The notes under the pieces are model-generated. The model had not been told where the DNA came from. It made no database searches and saw nothing but the letters and a program-made list of their open reading frames with translations. From Streptomyces sp. ISL-66 (GTDB taxonomy: Bacteria; Actinomycetota; Actinomycetes; Streptomycetales; Streptomycetaceae): a stretch of 64,000 nt of DNA. This document shows, in pieces, positions 24,944-33,421 of the stretch. Location of the stretch: assembly GCF_018614135.1 (NCBI RefSeq), contig NZ_JAGGOW010000105.1, positions 16,256 through 80,255 of the forward strand, given 5' to 3'. A program made the translations under genes and the position numbers. The first letter of the stretch is position 1. The number at the start of each line of letters is the position of its first letter.

Positions 24944-25023
24944 ACGAGCCCGTCCGGCAGCTGCTCTACGTGGCGAGCGTGCTCGGCCTCCTCGCGGCCA
25001 TCGTCATCGGCACAGCCCGCTGA
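24940..25023 (+). CDS. Tiny single-span membrane peptide (27 residues)
   Basis: GTG-started frame beginning inside the stop codon of the preceding gene. It encodes VNEPVRQLLYVASVLG followed by LLAAIVIGTAR: a short polar head, one hydrophobic helix of about 17 residues, and a terminal Arg. The coupling and the clean hydrophobic helix argue that it is real; its size gives little statistical support. It might anchor the upstream 109-residue protein or act as a small membrane regulator. Confidence 0.5.
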   Translation: MNEPVRQLLYVASVLGLLAAIVIGTAR

Positions 25024-25039
25024 ACCGCACCTTCCCGGA

Positions 25040-25073
25040 GCCGGCCGGTCGCTACCGGATCCGCTCGGCCGGC
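25040..25073. terminator. Hairpin after the tiny membrane-peptide gene
   Basis: Arms GCCGGCCG (25040-25047) and CGGCCGGC (25066-25073) around an 18-base loop, between convergent genes. No T-run. Confidence 0.45.
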
Positions 25074-25150
25074 CGCCTTCGAGCGCTCCCGCTCGTTCGC
25101 GCAGTCGGGAAGATGCTCGAAGGTGGCCGGCTCGGCGGGGTACACCGCTC

Positions 25151-26983
25151 CTACGAAGCCTCGTACGGCTCCTCGTACAGGCCCTCGATCAGGGCCCCGT
25201 ACTTCTCCCGGATCACCCGGCGGCGGAGCTTCAGCGAGGGGGTCAGCTCCCCCGACTCCGGGCTCCACTCCTCGGCCAGGAGGCGGTGGCGCTTGATCTG
25301 CTCGGTCCGGTTGAGCCGCGTGTTGGCCGCTTCCACGGCGCGGGCGACCTCCTCCCGCACGGCCGGGTGCGCGGCGAGCTCGGCGGGCGTGGCGGTCTCG
25401 ATCCCGTGGGCCGCGGCCCAGGCCGGGGCCAGTTCCGGGTCCAGGACGAGGAGGGCGACGAGGTAGGACCGGCCGTCGCCGTGCACCAGCGCCTGCCCGA
25501 TCAGCGGGTGTTCCTTGACCGTGTTCTCCACCAGGGCCGGCGAGACGTTCTTGCCGTTCGAGGTGATGATGAGTTCCTTCTTGCGGTCGGTCAGCCAGAG
25601 GAACCCGTCCTCGTCGAACCGGCCGATGTCCCCCGTCGCGAACCAGCCCTCGCCGTCGCAGGCGCTCTCCACCGACCCGTCCGGAAGCAGGTAGCCGCCG
25701 AAGACCGTCTCCCCGCGCATGAAGATCTCCCCGTCGGCGCCGAGCCTCAGCTCCAGCCCCTCGATCGGGCGGCCCACCGAGCCCAGCCGGAAACCGTCCG
25801 GGCTGTTGACCGTGCACACGCCCGAGGTCTCGGTGAGCCCCCAGGCGTCCATGATGGTGACCCCCCAGCCCGCCCAGAAGCGGACCACGTCGATCGGCAT
25901 CGGCGCGGTGGCGCTCGCCGTCCAGACCAGCCGGTCCAGCCCGGCCAGCGAGAGCAGCGGGTCCAGCACCCGGTCCTTCGCGACGGCGTACGAGGCCTCG
26001 AGCGCGGCCGGCACCTCCTCCCCGCGCTCCCGGTGGGCCGCGCGGGACCGCGCCAGGTCGTTGGCCGCCTCGATGGCGCGCCGCTGCTCCTCGGGGAGCC
26101 GCCCGAGCACCGCCCGTACGGAGGCGGCCAGCTTCTCCCACACCCGGGGGACGCCGAAGAACTGCACCGGGTGCAGTTCGCGCACGGCTGCCGCCACGGC
26201 GGCCGGATCGGCACACAGCCGGACGTGGGCGGCCCGCAGCAGCGGCAGGTAGATCCCGAGGACCCGCTCGGCGATGTGTGCGAAGGGCAGGTAGCAGACG
26301 TGCTCGGCGTGCTCGGGAAGGTCCACGCGCCGGTCGAGCCGGACCGCCTGGAGCATGATGTTGCGGTGCGTGAGGCGGACGCCCTTGGGGTCGCCGGTGG
26401 TGCCCGAGGTGTAGACGACGGTCAGCGGGTCCTCGGGGCGGATCTCCCGCGAGGCCTTCTCGAAGGCCTCGGAGCGGTGCGGACGGGCTCCGCTCGCGTG
26501 CAGGGAGCCGTAGGTGCGGTGCGACCCCGCTTCCGCGGCCTCGGCCACGACGAGCCGCTCCAGCGGGACCTCCGGGTCGTCGAGCAGCGGCTCCCACCGG
26601 GCCAGCTCGCGGGCCCCCTCGATCACGGCGAACCTGGCCCGGCTGTGGCGGGCGATGTGGGCTATCTGCTCGGGCGCGGAGGTCCCGTACACGGTGACGG
26701 GTACGGCGCCGAGGTGGACGAGCGCCAGATCCGTGAGCCAGTGCTCGGGGCGGTTGCCCATCATCAGCAGGACGTGCTCGCCGCGCTCCACGCCCAGGGC
26801 CGCGTAGCCGGAGGCCAGGACGGCCACCTCGCGGCGGACGTCGGACCAGCTGAGGGTGGACCATCCCGCGCCCTCGCGCCACGAGAGGGCGGGAAGGTCT
26901 GCGTGCTCGGCGGCGTTGCGCGCCAGCAGGGCGGGGAGGGTGAGCTCGTCGAGGGGCGCGGGCAGACGCAGTTTCGTGGTCAT
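25151..26983 (-). CDS. Long-chain acyl-CoA synthetase (AMP-binding, FadD15-like)
   Basis: Adenylate-forming enzyme of 610 residues that activates fatty acids with ATP and CoA. The phosphate-binding loop is VVYTSGTTGDPKGVRLTHRN near residue 190; later motifs are MDAWGLTETSGVC, GEIFMRGETVFGGYLL, and the hinge ATGDIGRFDEDGFLWLTDRK with the following KELIITSNGKNVSP. The middle insertion of about 60 charged residues is typical of long-chain FadD15/FACL enzymes. ATG 26983 has GGAGCTGCCC upstream. It is divergent from a MerR regulator with direct repeats in the spacer, and feeds the beta-oxidation genes 2 kb away. Confidence 0.93.
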   Translation of the reverse strand: MTTKLRLPAPLDELTLPALLARNAAEHADLPALSWREGAGWSTLSWSDVRREVAVLASGYAALGVERGEHVLLMMGNRPEHWLTDLALVHLGAVPVTVYGTSAPEQIAHIARHSRARFAVIEGARELARWEPLLDDPEVPLERLVVAEAAEAGSHRTYGSLHASGARPHRSEAFEKASREIRPEDPLTVVYTSGTTGDPKGVRLTHRNIMLQAVRLDRRVDLPEHAEHVCYLPFAHIAERVLGIYLPLLRAAHVRLCADPAAVAAAVRELHPVQFFGVPRVWEKLAASVRAVLGRLPEEQRRAIEAANDLARSRAAHRERGEEVPAALEASYAVAKDRVLDPLLSLAGLDRLVWTASATAPMPIDVVRFWAGWGVTIMDAWGLTETSGVCTVNSPDGFRLGSVGRPIEGLELRLGADGEIFMRGETVFGGYLLPDGSVESACDGEGWFATGDIGRFDEDGFLWLTDRKKELIITSNGKNVSPALVENTVKEHPLIGQALVHGDGRSYLVALLVLDPELAPAWAAAHGIETATPAELAAHPAVREEVARAVEAANTRLNRTEQIKRHRLLAEEWSPESGELTPSLKLRRRVIREKYGALIEGLYEEPYEAS

Positions 26984-27051
26984 GGGCAGCTCCTGGGCGT
27001 TTCACATCGTTGGTGCGACAGCAATACTGTTGAACCGCGGTACACGAACTG

Positions 27052-27087
27052 TGCCGAGCGAAACCGTGCCGATTAAACACGTGCCGA
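27052..27087. promoter_or_regulatory. Three direct repeats GTGCCGA in the FadD/MerR divergent promoter
   Basis: GTGCCGA occurs at 27052-27058, 27066-27072 and 27081-27087, spaced 14 and 15 bases; a related GTGCGAC lies near 27014. They fill the region just before the MerR gene and face the FadD promoter. Direct rather than inverted symmetry is unusual for a MerR dimer site, so the binder is uncertain. Confidence 0.45.
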
Positions 27088-27110
27088 TCAGAGAGCGAGG
27101 CGGAGCGCAC

Positions 27111-27836
27111 ATGGCCACCCAGGCGCCCGAGCCGGCGCTCACCGTCGACGAACTGGCGGCCAGGGCGGGCGTGACCGTCCGCACCGTACGGTTCTACAGC
27201 ACCCGCGGGCTTTTGCCCCCTCCCGTGATCGGACCCCGTCGGGTGGGCCACTACGGGCCCGAACACCTCTCCCGGCTGGCGCTCATCGAAGAGTTGCAGC
27301 ACCAGGGCATGACCCTGTCGGCCATCGAACGCTACCTCGACGCGCTGCCCGACGACCTGAGCGCGCACGATCTGGCGATCCACCGGGCGCTGGTGGCCAC
27401 TTGGGCCCCGGACGCGGCGCTGGAATCCTCGCTCGCGGAGCTGAAGAAACGGGCCGGCCGGACGCTGACGGAGAGCGACCTGCGGCGGCTGACGGCGATG
27501 AACGTGCTGACGCCCACCGCGGAGGGCTTCCGCGTGGACGTGGGGCTGCTGCGGCTCGGCGTCGCGCTGCTCGACGTACCGATCGCCCACGAGACGATCC
27601 TGGCCGCGCGCAAGGTGCTGCTGGAGCACGCGCGGACGACCGCGCACCAGTTGACGGCGCTCTTCCGCGACGAGGTGTGGGGGCCGTTCACGCAGGGCGA
27701 GAGCGATCCGGAGCGGGTGGAGGCGATGAAGGCGCTGTCCGCGCACATGCAGCCGATGGTGGTGCAGGCGCTGGTGACGGCCTTCCAGCGCTCGTTGAAA
27801 GACGAACTGCGCGCCGCCTTCGTGCCGCAGGAGTAG
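27111..27836 (+). CDS. MerR-family transcriptional regulator
   Basis: A 241-residue regulator with an N-terminal winged HTH: LTVDELAARAGVTVRTVRFY, STRGLLPPPV and GHYGPEHLSRLALIEELQHQ, followed by the dimer helix and a 130-residue C-terminal effector region without the Cys motifs of metal sensors. A lipid, acyl-CoA or CoA-ester ligand is plausible from its divergent acyl-CoA synthetase neighbour. ATG 27111 has GGAG six bases upstream. Confidence 0.92.
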   Translation: MATQAPEPALTVDELAARAGVTVRTVRFYSTRGLLPPPVIGPRRVGHYGPEHLSRLALIEELQHQGMTLSAIERYLDALPDDLSAHDLAIHRALVATWAPDAALESSLAELKKRAGRTLTESDLRRLTAMNVLTPTAEGFRVDVGLLRLGVALLDVPIAHETILAARKVLLEHARTTAHQLTALFRDEVWGPFTQGESDPERVEAMKALSAHMQPMVVQALVTAFQRSLKDELRAAFVPQE

Positions 27837-27848
27837 TACTTTCGCCCC

Positions 27849-28628
27849 ATGGCGATGATCTACAAGACGACGATGACCCCCGGCAAGCTGGAACTGGTCA
27901 CTGCCTGGCTGCCGACCCGCCCGTGGTACGTGGCCACGGGGCACGCGCCCGACCTGGCCCGGTCTGGCGGGTTCCGGCTCGACGATCCTGAGGGCGAGGT
28001 GGGCATCGAGTTCATGGTGCTCACGGACACCTCGGGCGGGCGGGAGACCTCCTACCACGTGCCCCTCACCTACCGCGGCGCCCCGCTCGACGGTGCCGGG
28101 GATGCCGCGGGTGCCGGAGGCGCCGGCAGCGCCGGGGCGGGCCTGGTGGGCACCTCCGAGCACGGTGTGCTCGGCACCCGGTGGATCTACGACGGCGCCC
28201 ACGACCCGGTTCTCGTAAGCCAGTTGCTCGAGCTGCTGCGGGGCCGCGCCACCGCGCAGCACCAGACGGAGAGCGATACCCCCGACCCGGGCGTCACCGC
28301 GTGGTTCGGCGGCGCCGAGCTTCTGGAGGCGCTCTCGCCGGAGCCGCTGGAGGTCTCCCACACGGCGCGGGGCACCGATGTCCTCGTAGCGGGCTCTCGC
28401 GCGGTACTCACCGTGACGCGCGTGCTGCGGGCCCGGGACGAGGTCACGGACGCGGATGCGGATGTGGATGCGGACGCGCAGGACGGCCCGTCCGATCCCC
28501 CCGCCTCCAGGGCCCTCGGCCGGGTCACCGCCGCCTGGACCACGCCGGAAGGCGCCGCGCACCGGGGCACGTTCGCGACGCTGCACGCCGCCGCCGGGCG
28601 ACCCGCGTCGCCGCGGACCACCGCCTGA
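27849..28628 (+). CDS. Maltokinase N-terminal cap-like domain protein
   Basis: A 259-residue protein opening with MAMIYKTTMTPGKLELVTAW, then GEVGIEFMVLTDTSGG, YHVPLTYRGAPL and SEHGVLGTRWIYDGAHDPVL. This is the pattern of the N-terminal cap of maltokinase/trehalose-synthase-linked kinases, here standing alone without a kinase domain. An Ala/Gly-rich insert of about 20 residues precedes the TSEHG motif, and an Asp/Ala run (DADADVDADAQD) lies near the C-terminus. Twelve bases after the MerR gene, so likely co-transcribed. Role unknown. Confidence 0.75.
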   Translation: MAMIYKTTMTPGKLELVTAWLPTRPWYVATGHAPDLARSGGFRLDDPEGEVGIEFMVLTDTSGGRETSYHVPLTYRGAPLDGAGDAAGAGGAGSAGAGLVGTSEHGVLGTRWIYDGAHDPVLVSQLLELLRGRATAQHQTESDTPDPGVTAWFGGAELLEALSPEPLEVSHTARGTDVLVAGSRAVLTVTRVLRARDEVTDADADVDADAQDGPSDPPASRALGRVTAAWTTPEGAAHRGTFATLHAAAGRPASPRTTA

Positions 28629-28642
28629 GCCATCCCGCGCGC

Positions 28643-28686
28643 GGTCCCGGGACCCGCTGGTCCCGGGACCCGCTGGTCCCGGGACC
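28643..28686. repeat. Three tandem copies of a 12-bp palindrome
   Basis: GGTCCCGGGACC occurs at 28643-28654, 28659-28670 and 28675-28686, exactly 16 bases apart, joined by CGCT, between two convergent genes. Each copy is a perfect palindrome, and neighbouring copies can also pair as longer stem-loops. Confidence 0.85.
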
Positions 28687-28699
28687 GCGCGGCGGCCGG

Positions 28700-30871
28700 T
28701 CAGTCGGCGTACGTCTCGCCGCGCTCGGCCTTCTCCACCAGCGAGGCCGGCGGGGTGAACCGCTCGCCGTACTGGGCGGCCAGCTCGCGGGCACGGGCCA
28801 CGAAGCCGGGCAGGCCGCCCTCGTAGCCGTTGATGTACTGGATCACGCCGCCGGTCCAGGCCGGGAAGCCGATGCCCATGATCGAACCGATGTTGGCGTC
28901 GGCGTACGAGGTCAGGACGCCCTCGTCGAAGCAGCGGACGGTGTCCAGTGCCTCGGAGAAGAGCATCCGCTCCTTCATGTCCTCGAACGGGATCTCGTAC
29001 CCCGCCTTGGTGAAGTGCTCGCGCAGCCCCGGCCAGATGCCCGCGCGCTTGCCGCTCTCGTCGTACGCGTAGAAACCGCCGCCGCCGCTTCGCCCGGGGC
29101 GCCCGAACTCGTCGACCATGCGGTCGATGACGGTGTCGGCCGGGTGCTCCGGCCAGGGCCGGCCCTCGGCCTCGAAGGCCTTGCGGGTCTCGTTGCGGAT
29201 CTTGCGGGGCAGGGTGAGCGTCAGCTCGTCCATGAGGGAGAGCACCTTGGCCGGGTACCCGGCCTGCGCGGCGGCCTGCTCGACGGAGGCGGGCTCGATG
29301 CCCTCGCCGACCATCGCGACGCCCTCGTTGATGAACTGGCCGATGACGCGCGAGGTGAAGAAGCCGCGCGAGTCGTTGACCACGATCGGCGTCTTGTTGA
29401 TCTGCCGTACGAGGTCGAAGGCGCGGGCGACGGCCTCGTCGCCGGTCCGCTCGCCCTTGATGATCTCCACCAGCGGCATCTTGTCGACGGGCGAGAAGAA
29501 GTGCAGTCCGATGAAGTCGGCGGGACGCGAAACCCCTTCCGCCAGGCCCGTGATGGGCAGCGTGGAGGTGTTCGAGCAGAGCAGCGCGTCGGGGGTGAGG
29601 AACTCCTGGATCTCCTGGAACACCTTGTGCTTGAGGGCGGTGTCCTCGAAGACGGCCTCGATGACGGCGTCACAGCCCGCGAGGTCGGCCGCCTCGGCGG
29701 TGGGGGTGATGCGGGCCAGCAGTTCGGTGCGCTTGGCCTCGGTCGTGCGGCCGCGGGCCAGGGCCTTGTCGAGCAGCTTCTCGGAGTAGGCCTTGCCCTT
29801 CGCGGCGGCTTCGGGGGTGACGTCCTTCAGGACGACCTCGATGCCCGCGCGGGCACAGGAGTAGGCGATGCCGGCGCCCATCATGCCGGCGCCGAGGACC
29901 GCGACCTTGGTGACCTTGCGGGGCGCCACGCCCTGCGGGCGGCTGCGGCCGGCGTTGACGGCCTGGAGGTCGAAGAAGAACGCCTGGATCATGTTCTTGG
30001 CGGTCTGCCCGGTGACCAGCTCGGTGAAGTAGCGGGCCTCGATGGTCAGCGCGGTCTCGAAGTCCACCTGGGCGCCTTCGACCGCGCAGGCCAGGATGTT
30101 GCGCGGCGCCGGGTAGGGGGCACCGGCGAGCTGCTTCTTCAAGTTGGCGGGGAACGCCGGGAGGTTGGCGGCGAAGCGCGGGTTGGAGGGCGTACCGCCC
30201 GGGATCCGGTAGCCCGGTACGTCCCACGGCTGCTGAGAGACCGGGTTCGCGTCGATGAAGGCGCGGGCCTTGGCGAGCATCTCCTCGGGAGTGGCGGCCA
30301 GTTCGTGGACCAGGCCGTTGTCCAGAGCGCGCTGCGGGCTGTACTGGGTCCCCTGCAGCAGCACCTTGAGCAGCGCGTCGGCGATGCCCATCAGGCGGAC
30401 GGTGCGGGTGACGCCGCCGCCGGCCGGGAGCAGGCCGAGGGTGACCTCGGGCAGGCCGATCTTAGAACCGGGGGCGTCGAGGGCGACCCGGTGGTGGGAA
30501 GCCAGGCAGATCTCGTAACCGCCGCCCAGGGCGGCGCCGTTGATGGCGGCGACCACGGGCTTGCCGAGGGTCTCGATGCGGCGCAGCGAACGCTTGATCG
30601 CGGTGCCGGTGTCGAAGGCGAGCTGCGCGTGCTCGGGGCGCAGCCGGATCATGTCCTTGAGGTCTCCCCCGGCGAAGAAGGTCTTCTTGGCGGAGGTGAA
30701 GATGATGCCGCGGATGGTGTCCTTCTCGGCTTCGGCGCGCTCCGCGATCGCCGCGATGGAGTCCTTGAAGGCCTGGTTCATCGTGTTGGCGGACTGGTCG
30801 GGGTCGTCGAGGACGAGGGTGACGACTCCGGTGTCGTCCTGTTCCCAGCGGATCGTGGTGGACTCGCTCAT
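28700..30871 (-). CDS. Multifunctional fatty-acid oxidation protein (enoyl-CoA hydratase / 3-hydroxyacyl-CoA dehydrogenase)
   Basis: FadB-type enzyme of 723 residues for the two middle steps of beta-oxidation. The N-terminal crotonase domain shows INGAALGGGYEICLASHH and GLPEVTLGLLPAGGGVTRTV; the second half has the NAD site KVAVLGAGMMGAGIAYSCA, then SNTSTLPITGL and the catalytic histidine segment GLHFFSPVDKMPLVEI, and the C-terminal dehydrogenase domain. ATG 30871 begins MSESTTIRWEQDD; the longer frame upstream runs into the thiolase spacer. It lies 55 bases after the thiolase gene in one operon, giving an alpha/beta trifunctional complex. Confidence 0.95.
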   Translation of the reverse strand: MSESTTIRWEQDDTGVVTLVLDDPDQSANTMNQAFKDSIAAIAERAEAEKDTIRGIIFTSAKKTFFAGGDLKDMIRLRPEHAQLAFDTGTAIKRSLRRIETLGKPVVAAINGAALGGGYEICLASHHRVALDAPGSKIGLPEVTLGLLPAGGGVTRTVRLMGIADALLKVLLQGTQYSPQRALDNGLVHELAATPEEMLAKARAFIDANPVSQQPWDVPGYRIPGGTPSNPRFAANLPAFPANLKKQLAGAPYPAPRNILACAVEGAQVDFETALTIEARYFTELVTGQTAKNMIQAFFFDLQAVNAGRSRPQGVAPRKVTKVAVLGAGMMGAGIAYSCARAGIEVVLKDVTPEAAAKGKAYSEKLLDKALARGRTTEAKRTELLARITPTAEAADLAGCDAVIEAVFEDTALKHKVFQEIQEFLTPDALLCSNTSTLPITGLAEGVSRPADFIGLHFFSPVDKMPLVEIIKGERTGDEAVARAFDLVRQINKTPIVVNDSRGFFTSRVIGQFINEGVAMVGEGIEPASVEQAAAQAGYPAKVLSLMDELTLTLPRKIRNETRKAFEAEGRPWPEHPADTVIDRMVDEFGRPGRSGGGGFYAYDESGKRAGIWPGLREHFTKAGYEIPFEDMKERMLFSEALDTVRCFDEGVLTSYADANIGSIMGIGFPAWTGGVIQYINGYEGGLPGFVARARELAAQYGERFTPPASLVEKAERGETYAD

Positions 30872-30926
30872 GTTCGCTACTTCCGTGTCGGCCGTGTCGG
30901 GGAGTTGTCTGGGATACCGGGACGTG

Positions 30927-32141
30927 TCAGAGGCGTTCGACGACGGTCGCGACACCCATGCCGCCGCCGACGCAGAGGGTGACGAGCCCGTAGCGCTTGT
31001 CCTGGCGCTCCAGTTCGTCGACGACCGTGCCGAGGATCATCGCGCCGGTGGCGCCGAGCGGGTGGCCCAGCGCGATGGCGCCGCCGTTGACGTTGACCTT
31101 GTCGAGGGAGACGCCCATGTCCTTGACGAAGCGCAGCACGACGCCGGCGAACGCCTCGTTGATCTCGATGAGGTCGATGTCGTCGATGGTCAGCCCGGCC
31201 TTGGCGAGGGCCTTGCGGGTGGCCGGGGCGGGGCCGGTGAGCATGATGGTGGGCTCGGAGCCGGAGACGGCGGCCGAGACGATCCGGGCCCGGGGCGTGA
31301 GCCCGTTGCGGGCGCCCGCCTCGCGGGAGCCGATCGCGACGAGCGAGGCACCGTCGACGATGCCGGAGGAGTTGCCCGCGTGGTGGACGTGGTCGATCTT
31401 CTCGACCCAGTGGTACTTCTGCAGCGCGACGGCGTCGAAGCCGCCCAGGTCGCCGATGTCCGCGAAGGACGGCTTCAGCTTGGCGAGGGTGTCGGCGGTG
31501 GTGCCGGGGCGGACGAACTCGTCGTGGTCCAGGACGACCAGGCCGTTGCGGTCGGTGACCGGGACCACGGACTTGGCGAAGCGGCCGTCCTTGATGGCCG
31601 CGGCGGCGCGCTCCTGGGACAGGGCGGCGTACTCGTCGACGTCGCGCCGCGAGAATCCCTCGATCGTGGCGATCAGGTCGGCGCCGATGCCCTGCGGGAC
31701 GAAACCGGTGTCCCAGTTGGTCATCGGGTCGTTGAACCAGGCTCCGCCGTCCGAGGCCATCGGGACGCGGGACATGGACTCGACGCCGCCGGCGAGGACC
31801 AGGTCCTCCCAGCCGGCGCGGACCTTGGCCGCGGCCAGGTTGACGGCCTCCAGGCCGGAGGCGCAGAAGCGGTTCTCCTGGAGGCCGGCCACGGTGTCCG
31901 GCAGCCCGGCCGCGATGGCCGCGATCCGGGCGATGTCGGAGCCCTGGTCGCCGACCGGGCCGACGACGCCGAGCACGATGTCGTCGATGGTGGCGGGGTC
32001 CAGGCCGGGGTTGCGCTCGCGCAGGGCGTGGATGAGGCCGACGACGAGGTCGATCGGCTTGGTGCCGTGCAGGGAGCCATTGGCCTTGCCGCGGCCGCGG
32101 GGGGTGCGGATCGCGTCGTATACGTAAGCTTCGGTGCTCAC
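30927..32141 (-). CDS. Acetyl-CoA C-acyltransferase (thiolase)
   Basis: Degradative thiolase of 404 residues, the last step of beta-oxidation. The acylated cysteine is in ENRFCASGLEAVNLAA near residue 93, the base histidine in GGAIALGHPLGATGAMIL, and the second cysteine in LVTLCVGGGMGVATVVE. The start is GTG. It precedes the FadB-type gene, as in fadBA-like operons. Confidence 0.95.
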   Translation of the reverse strand: MSTEAYVYDAIRTPRGRGKANGSLHGTKPIDLVVGLIHALRERNPGLDPATIDDIVLGVVGPVGDQGSDIARIAAIAAGLPDTVAGLQENRFCASGLEAVNLAAAKVRAGWEDLVLAGGVESMSRVPMASDGGAWFNDPMTNWDTGFVPQGIGADLIATIEGFSRRDVDEYAALSQERAAAAIKDGRFAKSVVPVTDRNGLVVLDHDEFVRPGTTADTLAKLKPSFADIGDLGGFDAVALQKYHWVEKIDHVHHAGNSSGIVDGASLVAIGSREAGARNGLTPRARIVSAAVSGSEPTIMLTGPAPATRKALAKAGLTIDDIDLIEINEAFAGVVLRFVKDMGVSLDKVNVNGGAIALGHPLGATGAMILGTVVDELERQDKRYGLVTLCVGGGMGVATVVERL

Positions 32142-32267
32142 TGGTCAAGCCTTTCGGGGGTGCGGAGGCGGGATCGGGCGGGTGCGGGCCGTTCGGACGG
32201 AGTACGGGCGAGTTCGGACGGGGGGTGGCGCGGCGGGGCCGGAGCGCTCGGCGCCCGGCTCCCGGCG

Positions 32268-33410
32268 TTAGCCGAGCAGGGAGCGGCCGATGATCTCCTT
32301 CATGATCTCGGTCGTACCGCCGTAAATGGTCTGGATCCGGCCGTCGGTGAAGGCCCGCGCGACCCGGTATTCGGTCATGTAGCCGTATCCGCCGTGCAGT
32401 TGCAGACAGCGGTCGGCGACCCGCTTCTGGAGCTCGGTGGCCCACCACTTGGCCATCGAGGCGTGGACGTGGTCCAGTTCCCCGTGGCAGTGGTCGGTGA
32501 TGCAGCGGTCGAGGAACGTACGGGTGACCGCGCACTCGGTGGCCATCTCCGCGATCTCGAACCGGATGTGCTGGAGCTTGGAGAGCGGGCGCCCGAAGGC
32601 CTCGCGCTCCTTCACGTACTGCGTGGTGATCTCCAGCAGGTACTCGGCGGCGGCGATGCCCGCCATCGCGATGCCCATCCGCTCCTGCGCGAGATTGGTC
32701 ATCAGGTGGACGAAGGCGCCGTTCAACTCGCCGAGCAGGTTCTCCTTCGGGACGCGGACGTCGTTGAAGAACAGCTCGGCGGTGTCCTGCGCCTTCTGGC
32801 CGATCTTGTCCAGGTTGCGGCCGCGCTCGAAGCCCTCCGTGCCGCGCTCGACGACCAGCAGCGACATCCCGTGCGCCCCGCCCTCGGGGGTGGTCTTCGC
32901 GACCACGATCACCAGGTCGGCCAGGATCCCGTTGGAGATGAAGGTCTTGGAGCCGTTGAGCACCCAGTGGTCGCCCGCGTCCTCGGCGGTGGTCCTGATG
33001 CCCTGGAGGTCGGAGCCCGCGCCCGGCTCGGTCATCGCTATCGCGGTGATGATCTCGCCGGAGCAGAACCCGGGCAGCCAGCGGCGCTTCTGCTCCTCGG
33101 TCGCCAGCGAGGTCAGGTACGGGCCGATGATGTCGTTGTGCAGACCGATCGCGAGACCGGCGGCGCCCGCCCGGGTGAACTCCTCGGCGATCACCGCCGC
33201 GTACCGGAAGTCGGTGTTGCCGCCGCCCCCGTACTCCTCGGGGACGGCCAGGCCCAGCAGCCCCTGGCGGCCGGCGGCACGCCAGGCCTCGCGGCTGACG
33301 ATGCCGTCCTTCTCCCACTGCTCGTAGTGCGGCAGCACCTCCTTGGCGAGGAAGGTGCGGACGGTTTCGCGGAACGCCTCGTGATCGGCGTCGAAGAGCC
33401 GGCGTTTCAT
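32268..33410 (-). CDS. Acyl-CoA dehydrogenase
   Basis: FAD enzyme of 380 residues that introduces the alpha-beta double bond into acyl-CoA. Signatures: AMTEPGAGSDLQGIRTTA near residue 130, QERMGIAMAGIAAAEYLLEI, QLHGGYGYMTEYRVARAFTD, and IQTIYGGTTEIMKEIIGRSL with the catalytic glutamate. It lies between the LLM oxidoreductase and thiolase genes on one strand. Acyl-chain preference cannot be read; the adjacent racemase suggests branched chains. Confidence 0.95.
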   Translation of the reverse strand: MKRRLFDADHEAFRETVRTFLAKEVLPHYEQWEKDGIVSREAWRAAGRQGLLGLAVPEEYGGGGNTDFRYAAVIAEEFTRAGAAGLAIGLHNDIIGPYLTSLATEEQKRRWLPGFCSGEIITAIAMTEPGAGSDLQGIRTTAEDAGDHWVLNGSKTFISNGILADLVIVVAKTTPEGGAHGMSLLVVERGTEGFERGRNLDKIGQKAQDTAELFFNDVRVPKENLLGELNGAFVHLMTNLAQERMGIAMAGIAAAEYLLEITTQYVKEREAFGRPLSKLQHIRFEIAEMATECAVTRTFLDRCITDHCHGELDHVHASMAKWWATELQKRVADRCLQLHGGYGYMTEYRVARAFTDGRIQTIYGGTTEIMKEIIGRSLLG

Positions 33411-33421
33411 GGATGGGCCTC

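Noticed and set aside
24966..28586. A 1206-codon minus-strand frame spanning FadD, MerR and beyond
   Set aside because: It crosses several well-supported genes on both strands and has low-complexity composition with no domain.
28643..28686. Palindromes as a simple terminator
   Set aside because: Position fits, but three identical copies at exact period are more than one terminator needs; kept as a repeat feature instead.
28181..30982. A 933-codon plus-strand frame opposite the FadB-type gene
   Set aside because: Antisense artefact; the minus strand encodes a complete multifunctional enzyme.
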